Positions 7,877 through 15,541 of a stretch of 41,481 nucleotides of DNA are shown piece by piece. A model generated the notes under the pieces. That model had not been told where the DNA came from. It ran no database searches and saw nothing but the letters and a program-made list of their open reading frames with translations. The position numbers and the translations under genes were made by a program. Source of the DNA: Comamonadaceae bacterium. Its GTDB lineage: Bacteria > Pseudomonadota > Gammaproteobacteria > Burkholderiales > Burkholderiaceae_C. Within the stretch, counting starts at the first letter, position 1, and the number at the start of each line of letters is the position of its first letter. The stretch lies in the NCBI GenBank assembly GCA_027486255.1, contig JAIXPL010000081.1, positions 1 through 41,481 of the forward strand, in the 5' to 3' direction.

Positions 7877-8602
7877 ATGACGACCTCGCCACCGAACGAA
7901 TGGCTGCTGCAGGCGCAAGGCATCCACGCCTGGTACGGTTCGAGCCACGTGCTGCACGGCATCGACCTGCAGATCGGCCGTGGCCAGACCGTGGGCCTGC
8001 TGGGCCGCAACGGCATGGGCAAGAGCACCCTGATCCGTACCGTGCTGGGCCACGTGACGCAGCGCGAAGGCGTCATCCACCTCTTCGGCCAGGACTGCTC
8101 GCGCGCCAAGCCGCATGAAGTGGCGCGCCTGGGTGTGGGCTACGTGCCCGAAGGCCGGGGCGTGTTCCCCAACCTCACGGTGCGCGAGAACCTCATCATG
8201 GCGGCACGGCGCGGCAAGGACGGGCAGAACACCTGGACCTGCGAAAAAGTGCTGGACACCTTCCCGCGCCTGCAAGAGCGCTTCTCCAACCTGGGGGCGC
8301 AACTCTCGGGCGGCGAGCAGCAGATGCTCTCCATCGGCCGCGTGCTGATGACGCACCCTGAGCTGATCATCCTGGACGAGGCCACCGAGGGCCTGGCGCC
8401 GATGATCGTGGCCGACATCTGGCGTGTGATCGCCGAGATCCGCGCCAGCGGCATCGCCACCCTCATCGTGGACCGCGACTACCGCAAGGTGCTCGCCCAT
8501 TCCGACCGCGCGCTGGTGTTGCAAAAAGGCCAGGTGGTGCTGGAAGGTTCGGCCAAGGACGTGGCGGCCAGCGCGCAGCTGTCGGGGTATCTGGGCGTTT
8601 GA
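7877..8602 (+). CDS. livF: ABC transporter ATP-binding protein (LivF family)
   Basis: A 241-residue ATPase, partner of LivG, starting 2 nt after its stop. Walker A GRNGMGKST (Lys49), Q-loop region VPEGRGVFPNLTV, signature LSGGEQQML and Walker B IILDEATEGLAP are all present. The expected H-loop histidine is replaced: the family usually reads like LVEQ or LVEHN here, while this protein has LIVDRDYRKVLAHSDR, an atypical but LivF-like segment, since LivF proteins often lack a canonical histidine. It is the last gene of the plus-strand box operon and meets the PqqU-like gene end to end. Confidence 0.9.
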   Translation: MTTSPPNEWLLQAQGIHAWYGSSHVLHGIDLQIGRGQTVGLLGRNGMGKSTLIRTVLGHVTQREGVIHLFGQDCSRAKPHEVARLGVGYVPEGRGVFPNLTVRENLIMAARRGKDGQNTWTCEKVLDTFPRLQERFSNLGAQLSGGEQQMLSIGRVLMTHPELIILDEATEGLAPMIVADIWRVIAEIRASGIATLIVDRDYRKVLAHSDRALVLQKGQVVLEGSAKDVAASAQLSGYLGV

Positions 8603-8607
8603 GCCAC

Positions 8608-8633
8608 AGCGCCGAGGACTGCGGCCTCGCGCT
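8608..8633. terminator. Hairpin between convergent livF and pqqU
   Basis: AGCGCCGAGG pairs with CCTCGCGCT (one bulged C) around a 7-nt loop, filling most of the 34-bp gap between two converging genes. There is no T-run on either strand. It could stop transcription from both sides with or without Rho, but this is inference from structure and place. Confidence 0.4.
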
Positions 8634-8636
8634 GGA

Positions 8637-10736
8637 TCAGAAAGGCAGGTGCGCCTGAAGCCCCAGCAGCCAGGTGCGAGGCAAGCCCGGCTCAAAGTAG
8701 GCCGCGCCGGACTGGTTGACGATCACCGAACCAGTGGTGCGGCGATCAGCCAGGTTGTCCAGGCCGGCAAAAGCCTCCAGGCGAGCCGGTCCCATGGCCC
8801 AGCGCTGACGCACTCGCAAGTTCACCAGGGTGTAGCCGGGGGCGCTGGCGGTGTTGGCATCATCGGCCCAGAGGCGGGCACGGTTGACCACGTCGATCGC
8901 GGCCTCGGCCCCGGCTCTGGGGGCCCGGCCCGCGGGCGCAAAGCCGCGCTGCGACCATGCCAGGGAAGCAAACAGTTGATGGCCCGGCACACCCGGCAGG
9001 CGGTTGCCCGCCGCCACGCCGTTGAAGGGCTCGTCGTAAGTCGCACGGATCAGGCTCAATGCACCCACGGTGCGCCAGTGGGCCGACAGGCCTTGGCGCA
9101 AGGACAACTCCAGCCCCTCGCGGCGTGTGCCCGTGGCATTGGCAAAGGCGGTCCGGCCACTGCTGGACAGGGCCGCAGCGATTTCATCCTGCGTGTCGAT
9201 TCGGAAGGCCGCCAGGTCCAGACGCGTGGAGGGGGTGGCGTTCCACTTCAGGCCCGCCTCCAGGTGACGGCTGCGCGCCGCAGCCAGCGCCGGATTGAAT
9301 CGCCCCACCACGGTGTTGCCTGAGGTGGTGTAAGCCGCTTCGGCCAGCGTGGGGGTCTCGAAGCCCTTGCCGTGGTTCACGTAGACATTCAGATGGTCGG
9401 TGGCATGCCAGGTCAGACCCAGCACCGGGCTGGTGGCGCGGTAGCGCACCTGGCCGGAGCCATCGACACCGTCTGTCAGGTAGTCATCACGGCTGCGCAG
9501 TTGCACTTCGCTGCGACGCAGACCAGTGATAAGCGTCCAGCGGCCACCGAGGTGCCAGTTGGCTTGCGCGAAAACGTCGCCGTTGCCAGACTCGTTCCAT
9601 TCGTTGCGAGTCGGTGCCCCGGCCTTTTCACCGCCAGAGGCGGTGCCCCCCTGGCGCTGTTCGCCCGAGCGTTCACGGTCCAGGCCGACGACCCAGCTCA
9701 TGCGCAGCTCAGGAGCCAGGCGGCGCTCGCCTTGCAACTGCAGCCCCAGTCCATGAAATTCCCGCTCCAAACCAACCCAGGTGTTGCCGGACTGGTACTG
9801 AAGATTGCTGCGCTGGCCGGTGTAAAGGCGAGCGGTGAACTGCAGGCCGTTACCCATGCGATGCTCGAGGACCGCACCGACCTGCTCTTGCGAGACGATC
9901 TTGCGGGTGCGGCGCGCCACGGCATTGGTGCCAGCAGCCGAAGGATCGGTCAGCTGCGCGGCCGTCAGGCCCAGCGGGTCTTGCGCCAGGGGCATGTCGA
10001 ACAGATTGGCCACCAGGCGAATGCGGGTGCCGGGCGAGGCGTCATAGGTCAGCACGCCATTGAAATGCGTGCGCTTGGCTGCGCTGTTGGCGCGCCAGCC
10101 ATCGCTGTCAAAGGTGCTGTAGTCGGCCACCAGCCCGACCTGGCCCTGCTGGCCCAGCCGGCTGCTGGCCTGCCAGTCGGTGCGGCGCAATCCATAGGCC
10201 CCCGTGGCCAGCATCACCTGAGCCTCTGGCTTGTCGCCGGCCTCGCGGGTGGTGGTCTGGATCACGCCGCCGGAGGCGTTGCCGTAGATCTGCGCCAATG
10301 GGCCGGTGAGCACCTCAATGCGCTGGGCCGAGGTCAGGGCCACAGTCGAGGCCTGGCCTTGCCCATCGGGGGTGCTGGCGGGAATACCGTCGGTGATCAG
10401 CCGCAGACCGCGCAGGCCAAAGGCGGCACGCGCGCCAAAGCCGCGGATGGAGATCTGCAGGTCCTGCGCATAGTTGTTGCGGTTGAGCGAGACGAGGCCG
10501 GGCACAGCGCCGAGCGCTTCTGACAGATTGACCTGCGGGCCCGCCGAGCGGATGGCATCACCCTCCACCACATGCACGGAGCCAGGCGCATCAAACTGCC
10601 TCTGGGCCAGGCGCCCGCCCTGCACCAGCACAGGGGCCAGCGCCTGCGGCTCGCCCGAGGACTGGGCCGTGTCGGCCTGCTGCGCCACCGCAGGGCAAGC
10701 AGCAACGGCCAAGCTTGCAAGAAGCCAGGTTTTCAT
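8637..10736 (-). CDS. pqqU: TonB-dependent outer-membrane receptor, PqqU/YncD-like
   Basis: A 699-residue outer-membrane barrel protein with a signal peptide (residues 1-19, ending PAVAQ), a candidate TonB box near APVLVQG (34-40), a plug domain at about 50-165 and a C-terminal barrel ending in Phe. I chose one of two adjacent ATGs (10736/10739) over a GTG at 10751. The plug closely resembles E. coli YncD as I remember it, now known as the PQQ importer PqqU: NYAQDLQISIRGFGAR, DGIPASTPDGQGQ and YGNASGGV all have near-identical counterparts, as does GSVIVNQSGAAYFEP near the end. The length also matches (about 700). It is downstream of a PQQ-dependent dehydrogenase and a diheme cytochrome, so uptake of PQQ is the natural reading. 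A siderophore or copper receptor is the alternative. Confidence 0.82.
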   Translation of the reverse strand: MKTWLLASLAVAACPAVAQQADTAQSSGEPQALAPVLVQGGRLAQRQFDAPGSVHVVEGDAIRSAGPQVNLSEALGAVPGLVSLNRNNYAQDLQISIRGFGARAAFGLRGLRLITDGIPASTPDGQGQASTVALTSAQRIEVLTGPLAQIYGNASGGVIQTTTREAGDKPEAQVMLATGAYGLRRTDWQASSRLGQQGQVGLVADYSTFDSDGWRANSAAKRTHFNGVLTYDASPGTRIRLVANLFDMPLAQDPLGLTAAQLTDPSAAGTNAVARRTRKIVSQEQVGAVLEHRMGNGLQFTARLYTGQRSNLQYQSGNTWVGLEREFHGLGLQLQGERRLAPELRMSWVVGLDRERSGEQRQGGTASGGEKAGAPTRNEWNESGNGDVFAQANWHLGGRWTLITGLRRSEVQLRSRDDYLTDGVDGSGQVRYRATSPVLGLTWHATDHLNVYVNHGKGFETPTLAEAAYTTSGNTVVGRFNPALAAARSRHLEAGLKWNATPSTRLDLAAFRIDTQDEIAAALSSSGRTAFANATGTRREGLELSLRQGLSAHWRTVGALSLIRATYDEPFNGVAAGNRLPGVPGHQLFASLAWSQRGFAPAGRAPRAGAEAAIDVVNRARLWADDANTASAPGYTLVNLRVRQRWAMGPARLEAFAGLDNLADRRTTGSVIVNQSGAAYFEPGLPRTWLLGLQAHLPF

Positions 10737-10774
10737 CATCAGGGGGTCCACTCACGCCGCGAGGGCAAGACAGC

Positions 10775-11359
10775 TCATGGTGAGACACGGGCCAGGTAAT
10801 GCGCCATGGCGCGAAGATCATCGTCAGACACGCCATAGAGCGCTGCGGCCATCTGGGTGTCGCGCCCCACCGCCTGGTTGGTGCGGAACTGGCGCATGGA
10901 ATGGAGCAGGTAGTCTTCACGCTGCCCGGCCAGGCGAGGCATTTGCTCGCGGCCCTGGTAGTCAGACAGGTGGCAGATGCCGCAGCGCATCTCGCTGGAG
11001 AGCCGGCGGCCCCGCTCAAACAACGTGGCGTCTGCGGGCGCGGTCGAGGCCTTGACCGGCAGGGCCGCGTAATGCTTGGCCAGTGCCGTGATCTCCGCAT
11101 CGCTCACGCCTTGGAGCGTGCCCTTCATCGCGGGGATGTCACGCATGCCTTCGCGAATCAGGACCAGCTGGTTTTCCAAAAAAACGCGCGGCTGACCCGC
11201 CAAGGAAGGAAAGTCCTTGATTTGCGAGTTCCCGTCAGCGCCATGGCAGGCGCCGCACAGGGCCAGCCGCGGTGCCAAGGTCTGGCTGTGGGCCCAGGGG
11301 GCCGACAAGCAGACCAGAGCAAACCACAGCCAGACTCGCAGGTCGAGTCGGCGACGCAT
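10775..11359 (-). CDS. Periplasmic diheme cytochrome c
   Basis: A 194-residue exported protein. The ATG at 11359 begins a basic-hydrophobic signal peptide (1-25, ending WAHSQ) and is preferred over an upstream in-frame start that overlaps the dehydrogenase gene. It has two haem-binding motifs, CGACH at 35-39 and CGICH at 126-130, each followed by a likely methionine ligand region (Met78 in PAMKG, Met170 in DTQM). This is the cytochrome c4-like two-domain layout. It starts 7 nt after the dehydrogenase stop. The likely role is to accept electrons from the PQQ enzyme and pass them to the respiratory chain. Haem sites are directly visible; the partner is inferred from the operon. Confidence 0.85.
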   Translation of the reverse strand: MRRRLDLRVWLWFALVCLSAPWAHSQTLAPRLALCGACHGADGNSQIKDFPSLAGQPRVFLENQLVLIREGMRDIPAMKGTLQGVSDAEITALAKHYAALPVKASTAPADATLFERGRRLSSEMRCGICHLSDYQGREQMPRLAGQREDYLLHSMRQFRTNQAVGRDTQMAAALYGVSDDDLRAMAHYLARVSP

Positions 11360-11366
11360 CCCAGAC

Positions 11367-12605
11367 TCAGCGGCTGTAGCTGACGCGGTAGATCGCACCC
11401 AGCTGCTCGTCGCTCACCAGCATGGAGCCGTCGGGCATTTGCATCAGATAGGCGGGGCGGCCCCAGAAGGTCTGGGTGGCCTCGTCCATGAAGCCGGTCA
11501 TGAAGGGCTCGACGCGTGCGTTGCTGCCATCGGCGCCAGCCTTGACCATGACCACGTCATAGCCAATCTTCTTGGTGCGGTTCCACGAGCCCTTGCGCGC
11601 ATTGAAGAGCACATTGCGGTACTCGGCCGGGAACATGCTACCCGTGTAGAAGGTCACGCCCATGGTGGCCGTATGGGGGCCCATGAGGGCCACTGGGGGC
11701 TCCACGCCCTTGCAGGCGTCGGCCTTCTTGACATCGGTGTCCGGCAGTTTGCCCTCATGGCAGTAGGGGAAGCCCGCGTTCATGCCGGTGCGCACCAGGC
11801 GGTGCATGGTGTCGTTGGGGGTGTCGTCACCCTGCCAGTCGCGGCCATGGTTGCTGAACCACAGCTCCTTGGTGACCGGGTGCCAGTCAAAGCCCACCGA
11901 GTTGCGCACGCCGGTGGCCAGCACCTCCATGCCCGAACCATCAGGGTTGTAGCGACGAATCTGGGCATATTCCTCCGTGGGCAGCTCGCAGATATTGCAA
12001 GGCGCACCGAAGGGCACATAGAGCTTGCCGTCCGGACCGAAAGCGATGTACTTCCAGTTGTGATGCGGCTCCTTGGGCAGTTTGAAAGCTGCAGTCATGT
12101 CGACCGGTGCAGCAGCGGGGTTCTTCTCGATGCCGTCATAACGCAGCACCTTGTCAATGGCCATCACGTAGAGGGAACCATTGCGGAAGGCTACACCTGC
12201 AGGCTGGTTGAGCTTGTCGACCACGGTGCGCACGCTGCGCTGACCGGCGTTGTCAGTCACCTCATAGACGCGGCCGATGCCGCGGGTGCCCACATAAATC
12301 TTGCCGTCGTCGCCGCGCGCCATGGCGCGGCCGCCGGGCAAGCCCGTGGCCCAGATTTCGACCTTGAAGCCCGGGGGCAGCTTGATCCTGTCAATTGGAA
12401 TCTCGGAAGCCGGGGTGACCGTGAGCTTGCCGGCCAAGGGGGCCAAGGTGCTGGTGGCCATGTTGGCGGGCATGCCCTGTTTCCAGGCAGGCGCTGGGGC
12501 TGCAGCGGGGGCAGGCGCCTGGGCCAGCACAGGGGCGGACACGCCGGCCAGTGCCGCGACCAGGGCCAGGCGCGACAGGGAAGGACGGAAACGATGGATG
12601 GGCAT
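11367..12605 (-). CDS. PQQ-dependent sugar/sorbosone dehydrogenase-family protein
   Basis: A 412-residue exported protein with a signal peptide to about residue 28 (ending PVLAQ), then an Ala/Pro-rich linker and a six-bladed beta-propeller of the soluble glucose/L-sorbosone dehydrogenase family (COG2133-like). Recognisable parts include PPGFKVEIWATGLPGGRAMARG, GPDGKLYVPFGAPCNICE, and WFSNHGRDWQGDDTPND. Such enzymes oxidise sugars or aldehydes in the periplasm with PQQ. TAGGAGT lies before the ATG. It is the first gene of a minus-strand operon with a diheme cytochrome c and a PqqU-like receptor. The substrate cannot be read from the sequence. No pqqABCDE biosynthesis genes are in the window. 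Confidence 0.83.
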   Translation of the reverse strand: MPIHRFRPSLSRLALVAALAGVSAPVLAQAPAPAAAPAPAWKQGMPANMATSTLAPLAGKLTVTPASEIPIDRIKLPPGFKVEIWATGLPGGRAMARGDDGKIYVGTRGIGRVYEVTDNAGQRSVRTVVDKLNQPAGVAFRNGSLYVMAIDKVLRYDGIEKNPAAAPVDMTAAFKLPKEPHHNWKYIAFGPDGKLYVPFGAPCNICELPTEEYAQIRRYNPDGSGMEVLATGVRNSVGFDWHPVTKELWFSNHGRDWQGDDTPNDTMHRLVRTGMNAGFPYCHEGKLPDTDVKKADACKGVEPPVALMGPHTATMGVTFYTGSMFPAEYRNVLFNARKGSWNRTKKIGYDVVMVKAGADGSNARVEPFMTGFMDEATQTFWGRPAYLMQMPDGSMLVSDEQLGAIYRVSYSR

Positions 12606-12682
12606 GCTGTGACTCCTAAGTTTCGGAAAGGACTGCGGAATCTACCCTCTGCGCGGGACCTCGCCGCATGGGGGAAGCCCTG

Positions 12683-12699
12683 ACCCGTGTCACGCGGGT
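12683..12699. repeat. Inverted repeat upstream of the PQQ dehydrogenase operon
   Basis: ACCCG-N7-CGGGT in the 154-bp gap between the racemase stop and the PQQ dehydrogenase start, with CGTG-T-CACG nested inside. It could terminate the upstream racemase transcript or be a regulator site for the PQQ operon. No clear -35/-10 pair was found in the gap. Confidence 0.35.
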
Positions 12700-12759
12700 G
12701 ACCGGCCGGACGACGGGGTCTTGAACTCAGCCCCGCCAAACTCAAGCGCAGGCCTGGCT

Positions 12760-13512
12760 TCAGCTCTTCACGTGCAAGCCGGTCATTGCAGGGGACATGT
12801 GCGCCCATGACGCCATAAAGCCTGAGGCGGTGCGCAACGCCGGTGGCGCCTTGCCGGCCAGCAGCAGCGCCAGGCCAGCCTGCACGCTGTCGATCAGGGG
12901 CAAGGGGCAGTGTGGCTGCAAGAGTTTGGCGTAGCCGGCCAAGCCGGCGCCACCCATGATGATGGCGCGTACGCCCGGCCGCATGGCCTGCTGACAGGCC
13001 TGCCCCAGGCACTGCAGCGCCATGGCGGGGTCTGCCAGCAAAGCCGCGCCGGTGGGTGCCACCGTTTCAATGTGGCGCAGCTGCTGGCCATAACCCAGGC
13101 TCTGGGCCAGCCGCTCAAGCATGGGCTTCCAGCGTTCGCCACCGGTGACGATGGCAAAGGGGCCCAGGGCAGCGGCCTGAATAAAGGAGGCCTCGGCCAG
13201 GCCCGTGACAGGGCAGGCGCTGGACTCGCGCAGGGCAAAGAGGCCAGGGTCGCCAAAGCAGCCGATCAACACACCATCTAGAGGCGCGGATGGCGGTTGA
13301 ATGGCCTGGGCCCAGACATCCAGGCAGGCATGTGCGGCCACCGCATGGCTGGCCTCGCAGGCGATGTAGCTGGCGCCGAACGAGGCGGTTCGCAACTCCA
13401 GCTCCACGCCCTGTGGCAACTGAGGCCGCAAGGTGTCCTCCAAGCGCTGCGTGGTGAGTGCGCTGGTGTTGGGGTTGATCAGCAGGTACTTGCGCACAAG
13501 CTTGGGGGGCAT
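12760..13512 (-). CDS. Asp/Glu/hydantoin racemase-family protein lacking one catalytic Cys
   Basis: A 250-residue cytoplasmic protein of the hydantoin racemase/Asp-Glu racemase family. The N-terminus KYLLINPNTSALTT is typical. The first catalytic cysteine is Cys85 in IGCFGDPG. The second active-site segment reads IIMGGAGLAG, where hydantoin racemases have GCAGM: Gly188 (codon GGC) replaces the expected Cys (TGC would differ by one base). Loss of one of the two bases of a two-base racemase suggests a decarboxylase, isomerase or one-sided activity, as with arylmalonate decarboxylases that use a single Cys. AGAAGGA precedes the ATG. It diverges from a Bug receptor gene. A hydantoinase-type gene lies 6 kb away. 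Confidence 0.75.
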   Translation of the reverse strand: MPPKLVRKYLLINPNTSALTTQRLEDTLRPQLPQGVELELRTASFGASYIACEASHAVAAHACLDVWAQAIQPPSAPLDGVLIGCFGDPGLFALRESSACPVTGLAEASFIQAAALGPFAIVTGGERWKPMLERLAQSLGYGQQLRHIETVAPTGAALLADPAMALQCLGQACQQAMRPGVRAIIMGGAGLAGYAKLLQPHCPLPLIDSVQAGLALLLAGKAPPALRTASGFMASWAHMSPAMTGLHVKS

Positions 13513-13553
13513 TCATTCATCCTTCTAAAGTCAGCAGAGTGATTTGCACCAAT

Positions 13554-13665
13554 GACGTGCATGACAGGCTGCAAAGACGTGCATGCCAGATCTGCGCCAG
13601 GCCATGGCTCACCGCCGGCCTGCCGATTTTCGGGGCAAGAGACACGCTTGTTCACCGTCATGCAC
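13554..13665. promoter_or_regulatory. GACGTGCATG repeats in a divergent control region
   Basis: The decamer GACGTGCATG occurs at 13554-13563 and again at 13576-13585, a 22-bp step that places both on the same face of the helix. An inverted GTCATGCAC follows at 13657-13665, exactly 100 bp from the matching GTGCATGAC at 13557. The 285-bp gap separates the racemase-like gene from the Bug receptor gene. This is a reasonable operator array for an unidentified regulator. Confidence 0.45.
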
Positions 13666-13707
13666 CAGAACGCGCACAAAAGGTCTTGCACAGCACCTAG
13701 GCCTGGG

Positions 13708-13722
13708 TGGCACAGCTTGTGC
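13708..13722 (+). promoter_or_regulatory. Possible sigma-54 promoter upstream of Bug gene
   Basis: TGGCAC-N5-GTGC, with the GG and GC dinucleotides spaced by 10 bp as sigma-54 requires, 76 bp before the ATG at 13798. The -24 half is perfect; the -12 half has GTGC for TTGC. The repeats upstream at 13554-13665 would be at enhancer distance. The same bases also form a GCACA-GCT-TGTGC hairpin, so the match could be chance in GC-rich DNA. Confidence 0.25.
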
Positions 13723-13797
13723 TCAAGCCCATCGTCCCCGCTCAATGACCGTCCCTGGCGGACATGAGCAGACCCCCCATCTTTTTTAGGAGTTGTC

Positions 13798-14778
13798 ATG
13801 AAGCGACGTGAACTATTGGCTGCGGGTGCCGCAGCCCTGGCCAGCCCTTGGGTCCATGCCCAGTCCTCCGCCTGGCCCACCCGGGGCCCCATCCGCCTGG
13901 CGGTTCAATACCCCCCCGGCGGTTTGGTGGACACCGTGGCGCGCCTGATGGCGCCGCACCTCTCGCAGGCCCTGCAGCAGACGGTGGTGGTGGACAACCG
14001 CGCCGGCGCGGGCGGCTTGATCGGCACCGAGTTTGCGGCTCGCCAGCCGGCCGACGGCTACACCCTGCTGGTCAGCCATGCCTCCGTGCACATCTATGCC
14101 ACGGCCACGCGCAGCAGCATGCCCTTTGATCCGGTCAACGACTTCACCCACATGGGCATGCTGGTGGAAGCGCCCATGATGCTGCTGGTGCGGGCTCAGT
14201 CGCCCTACCAGACGCTGGCGCAGTACGTGGCTGCGGCCAAGACCAAACCGGTGCGCTATGGCACCTCTGGCATTGGCTCGGCCAACCACCTGTATGGCGA
14301 GTTGCTCAAGATCGAAGGTCAGGCTCCGGAGCATGACCACGTGCCCTACCAGGGCAGCGCACCGGCCATGCAGGACCTGCTCAGCGGCCAGATCGATGGT
14401 GTGTTCGACCCCGTGACCACGAACGTGGCGCAGCTCAAAGCCGGCTCGCTGCGCTGCCTGGCCGTGTCCACACCCCAGCGGCTGCCTGCCTTCCCTCAAA
14501 TTCCCACGTTTGCAGAGTTGGGCTATTCCTCTCTGACGGGCTCTCAATGGCTGGGTCTGTCGGGGCCGAAGAACCTGCCTGCCCCCATCGCGCAGCGCCT
14601 GAGCGCGCTCATTCCCGAAATCCTGGCCAAGCCGGATATTGCAAGCCGGCTGGAAGATCTGCAAACCTTGCCGCGCAAGTCGCCCGTGATCGGGGACGAG
14701 TTCGTGAAGCTGATACGCTCACAAATCACCACCTGGACGGCCGTGGCCAAGAAGGCCAAGGTCGAAGTGATCGTCTGA
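13798..14778 (+). CDS. Bug-family (TctC) tripartite tricarboxylate transporter receptor
   Basis: A 326-residue periplasmic solute receptor with a signal peptide to about residue 22 (ending WVHAQ). It shows the Bug hallmarks: YPPGGLVDTVAR near residue 40, VVVDNRAGAGGLIGTEFAARQPADGYTLL at about 62-90, and the FAELGYSSLTGSQWLGL region in the second lobe. TTTTTTAGGAG gives a good ribosome site. Bug proteins bind small carboxylates, amides or nicotinate-like molecules; the membrane partners TctA/TctB are not in the window. A flavin reductase-like gene follows 92 nt later on the same strand. The family is certain; the ligand is unknown. Confidence 0.9.
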   Translation: MKRRELLAAGAAALASPWVHAQSSAWPTRGPIRLAVQYPPGGLVDTVARLMAPHLSQALQQTVVVDNRAGAGGLIGTEFAARQPADGYTLLVSHASVHIYATATRSSMPFDPVNDFTHMGMLVEAPMMLLVRAQSPYQTLAQYVAAAKTKPVRYGTSGIGSANHLYGELLKIEGQAPEHDHVPYQGSAPAMQDLLSGQIDGVFDPVTTNVAQLKAGSLRCLAVSTPQRLPAFPQIPTFAELGYSSLTGSQWLGLSGPKNLPAPIAQRLSALIPEILAKPDIASRLEDLQTLPRKSPVIGDEFVKLIRSQITTWTAVAKKAKVEVIV

Positions 14779-14870
14779 GACGCGGCGCAGCGGCAGATTC
14801 GCCCTGGCGGCTGAATCTGCCGCTCGCCAAAAGCCCACAGACACCCAGCGCCCTGGCGCAGAGACCCTGC

Positions 14871-15512
14871 ATGACCGAAGTTGATTTCGAGCAGATCACC
14901 AGCTACCAGCGCTACAAGCTGATGGCCAGCCTGATCGTGCCCCGGCCCATTGCCCTGGTCACCACCCTGGGCCGCAATGGCGTGGCCAATGCCGCGCCGT
15001 TTTCCATGTTCAACATGATTGGCGAGGACCCGCCCATCCTGATGATCAGCATCAACCGCCTGGCCAACGGCCAGCTCAAGGACACGGCCGCCAACATCTT
15101 GCACAACGGTGAGTTTGTGGTGCACATGTCCGACGAGCCCATGGCGCGCAAGATGCACGCCTGTGGCGACAGCTTTCCTTCTGATGTGAGCGAGCTCACC
15201 GAGGTGGGCTTGACCCCCGTGCCCTCGCACTGCGTGGCACCGCCGCGCATTCAGGAGTCGCCGGTGGCATTTGAATGCGTGTTGCATGAAAAGCTCGAAA
15301 CCCCGAGCCGCTATGTCTTCATCGGCCGCATCAAGTGGCTGGCCGCCCGCGATGGCCTGGTGGACACCGAGGCCTGGCGCGTGAACCTGCGCGAGTACAG
15401 ACCGATTGCCCGCTTTGGCGCGAGCTTTTACACCCGGACCGACGACCGCTTCTCCATCGCCGACCAGCCGAACGAGGCCGCACCGGCCTCCACCTCCATC
15501 GACGCACTCTGA
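14871..15512 (+). CDS. Flavin reductase-like (DIM6/NTAB) FMN-binding protein
   Basis: A 213-residue cytoplasmic protein of the split-barrel flavin reductase family. The opening YKLMASLIVPRPIALVTTLG and the block NAAPFSMFNMIGEDPPILMISI are typical of the FMN-binding core; MHACGDSFPSDVSE and VAFECVLHEKLE follow. Members reduce or simply bind FMN and often supply reduced flavin to a monooxygenase, but no two-component monooxygenase is nearby. The ATG at 14871 was preferred over an earlier in-frame start inside the Bug gene; the ribosome site is weak. It lies 92 nt after the Bug gene and converges on the TRAP permease gene, from which it is 29 nt away. Confidence 0.8.
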   Translation: MTEVDFEQITSYQRYKLMASLIVPRPIALVTTLGRNGVANAAPFSMFNMIGEDPPILMISINRLANGQLKDTAANILHNGEFVVHMSDEPMARKMHACGDSFPSDVSELTEVGLTPVPSHCVAPPRIQESPVAFECVLHEKLETPSRYVFIGRIKWLAARDGLVDTEAWRVNLREYRPIARFGASFYTRTDDRFSIADQPNEAAPASTSIDAL

Positions 15513-15541
15513 GGCAGGGGCGGCGCGCCCTCAATACGCCT

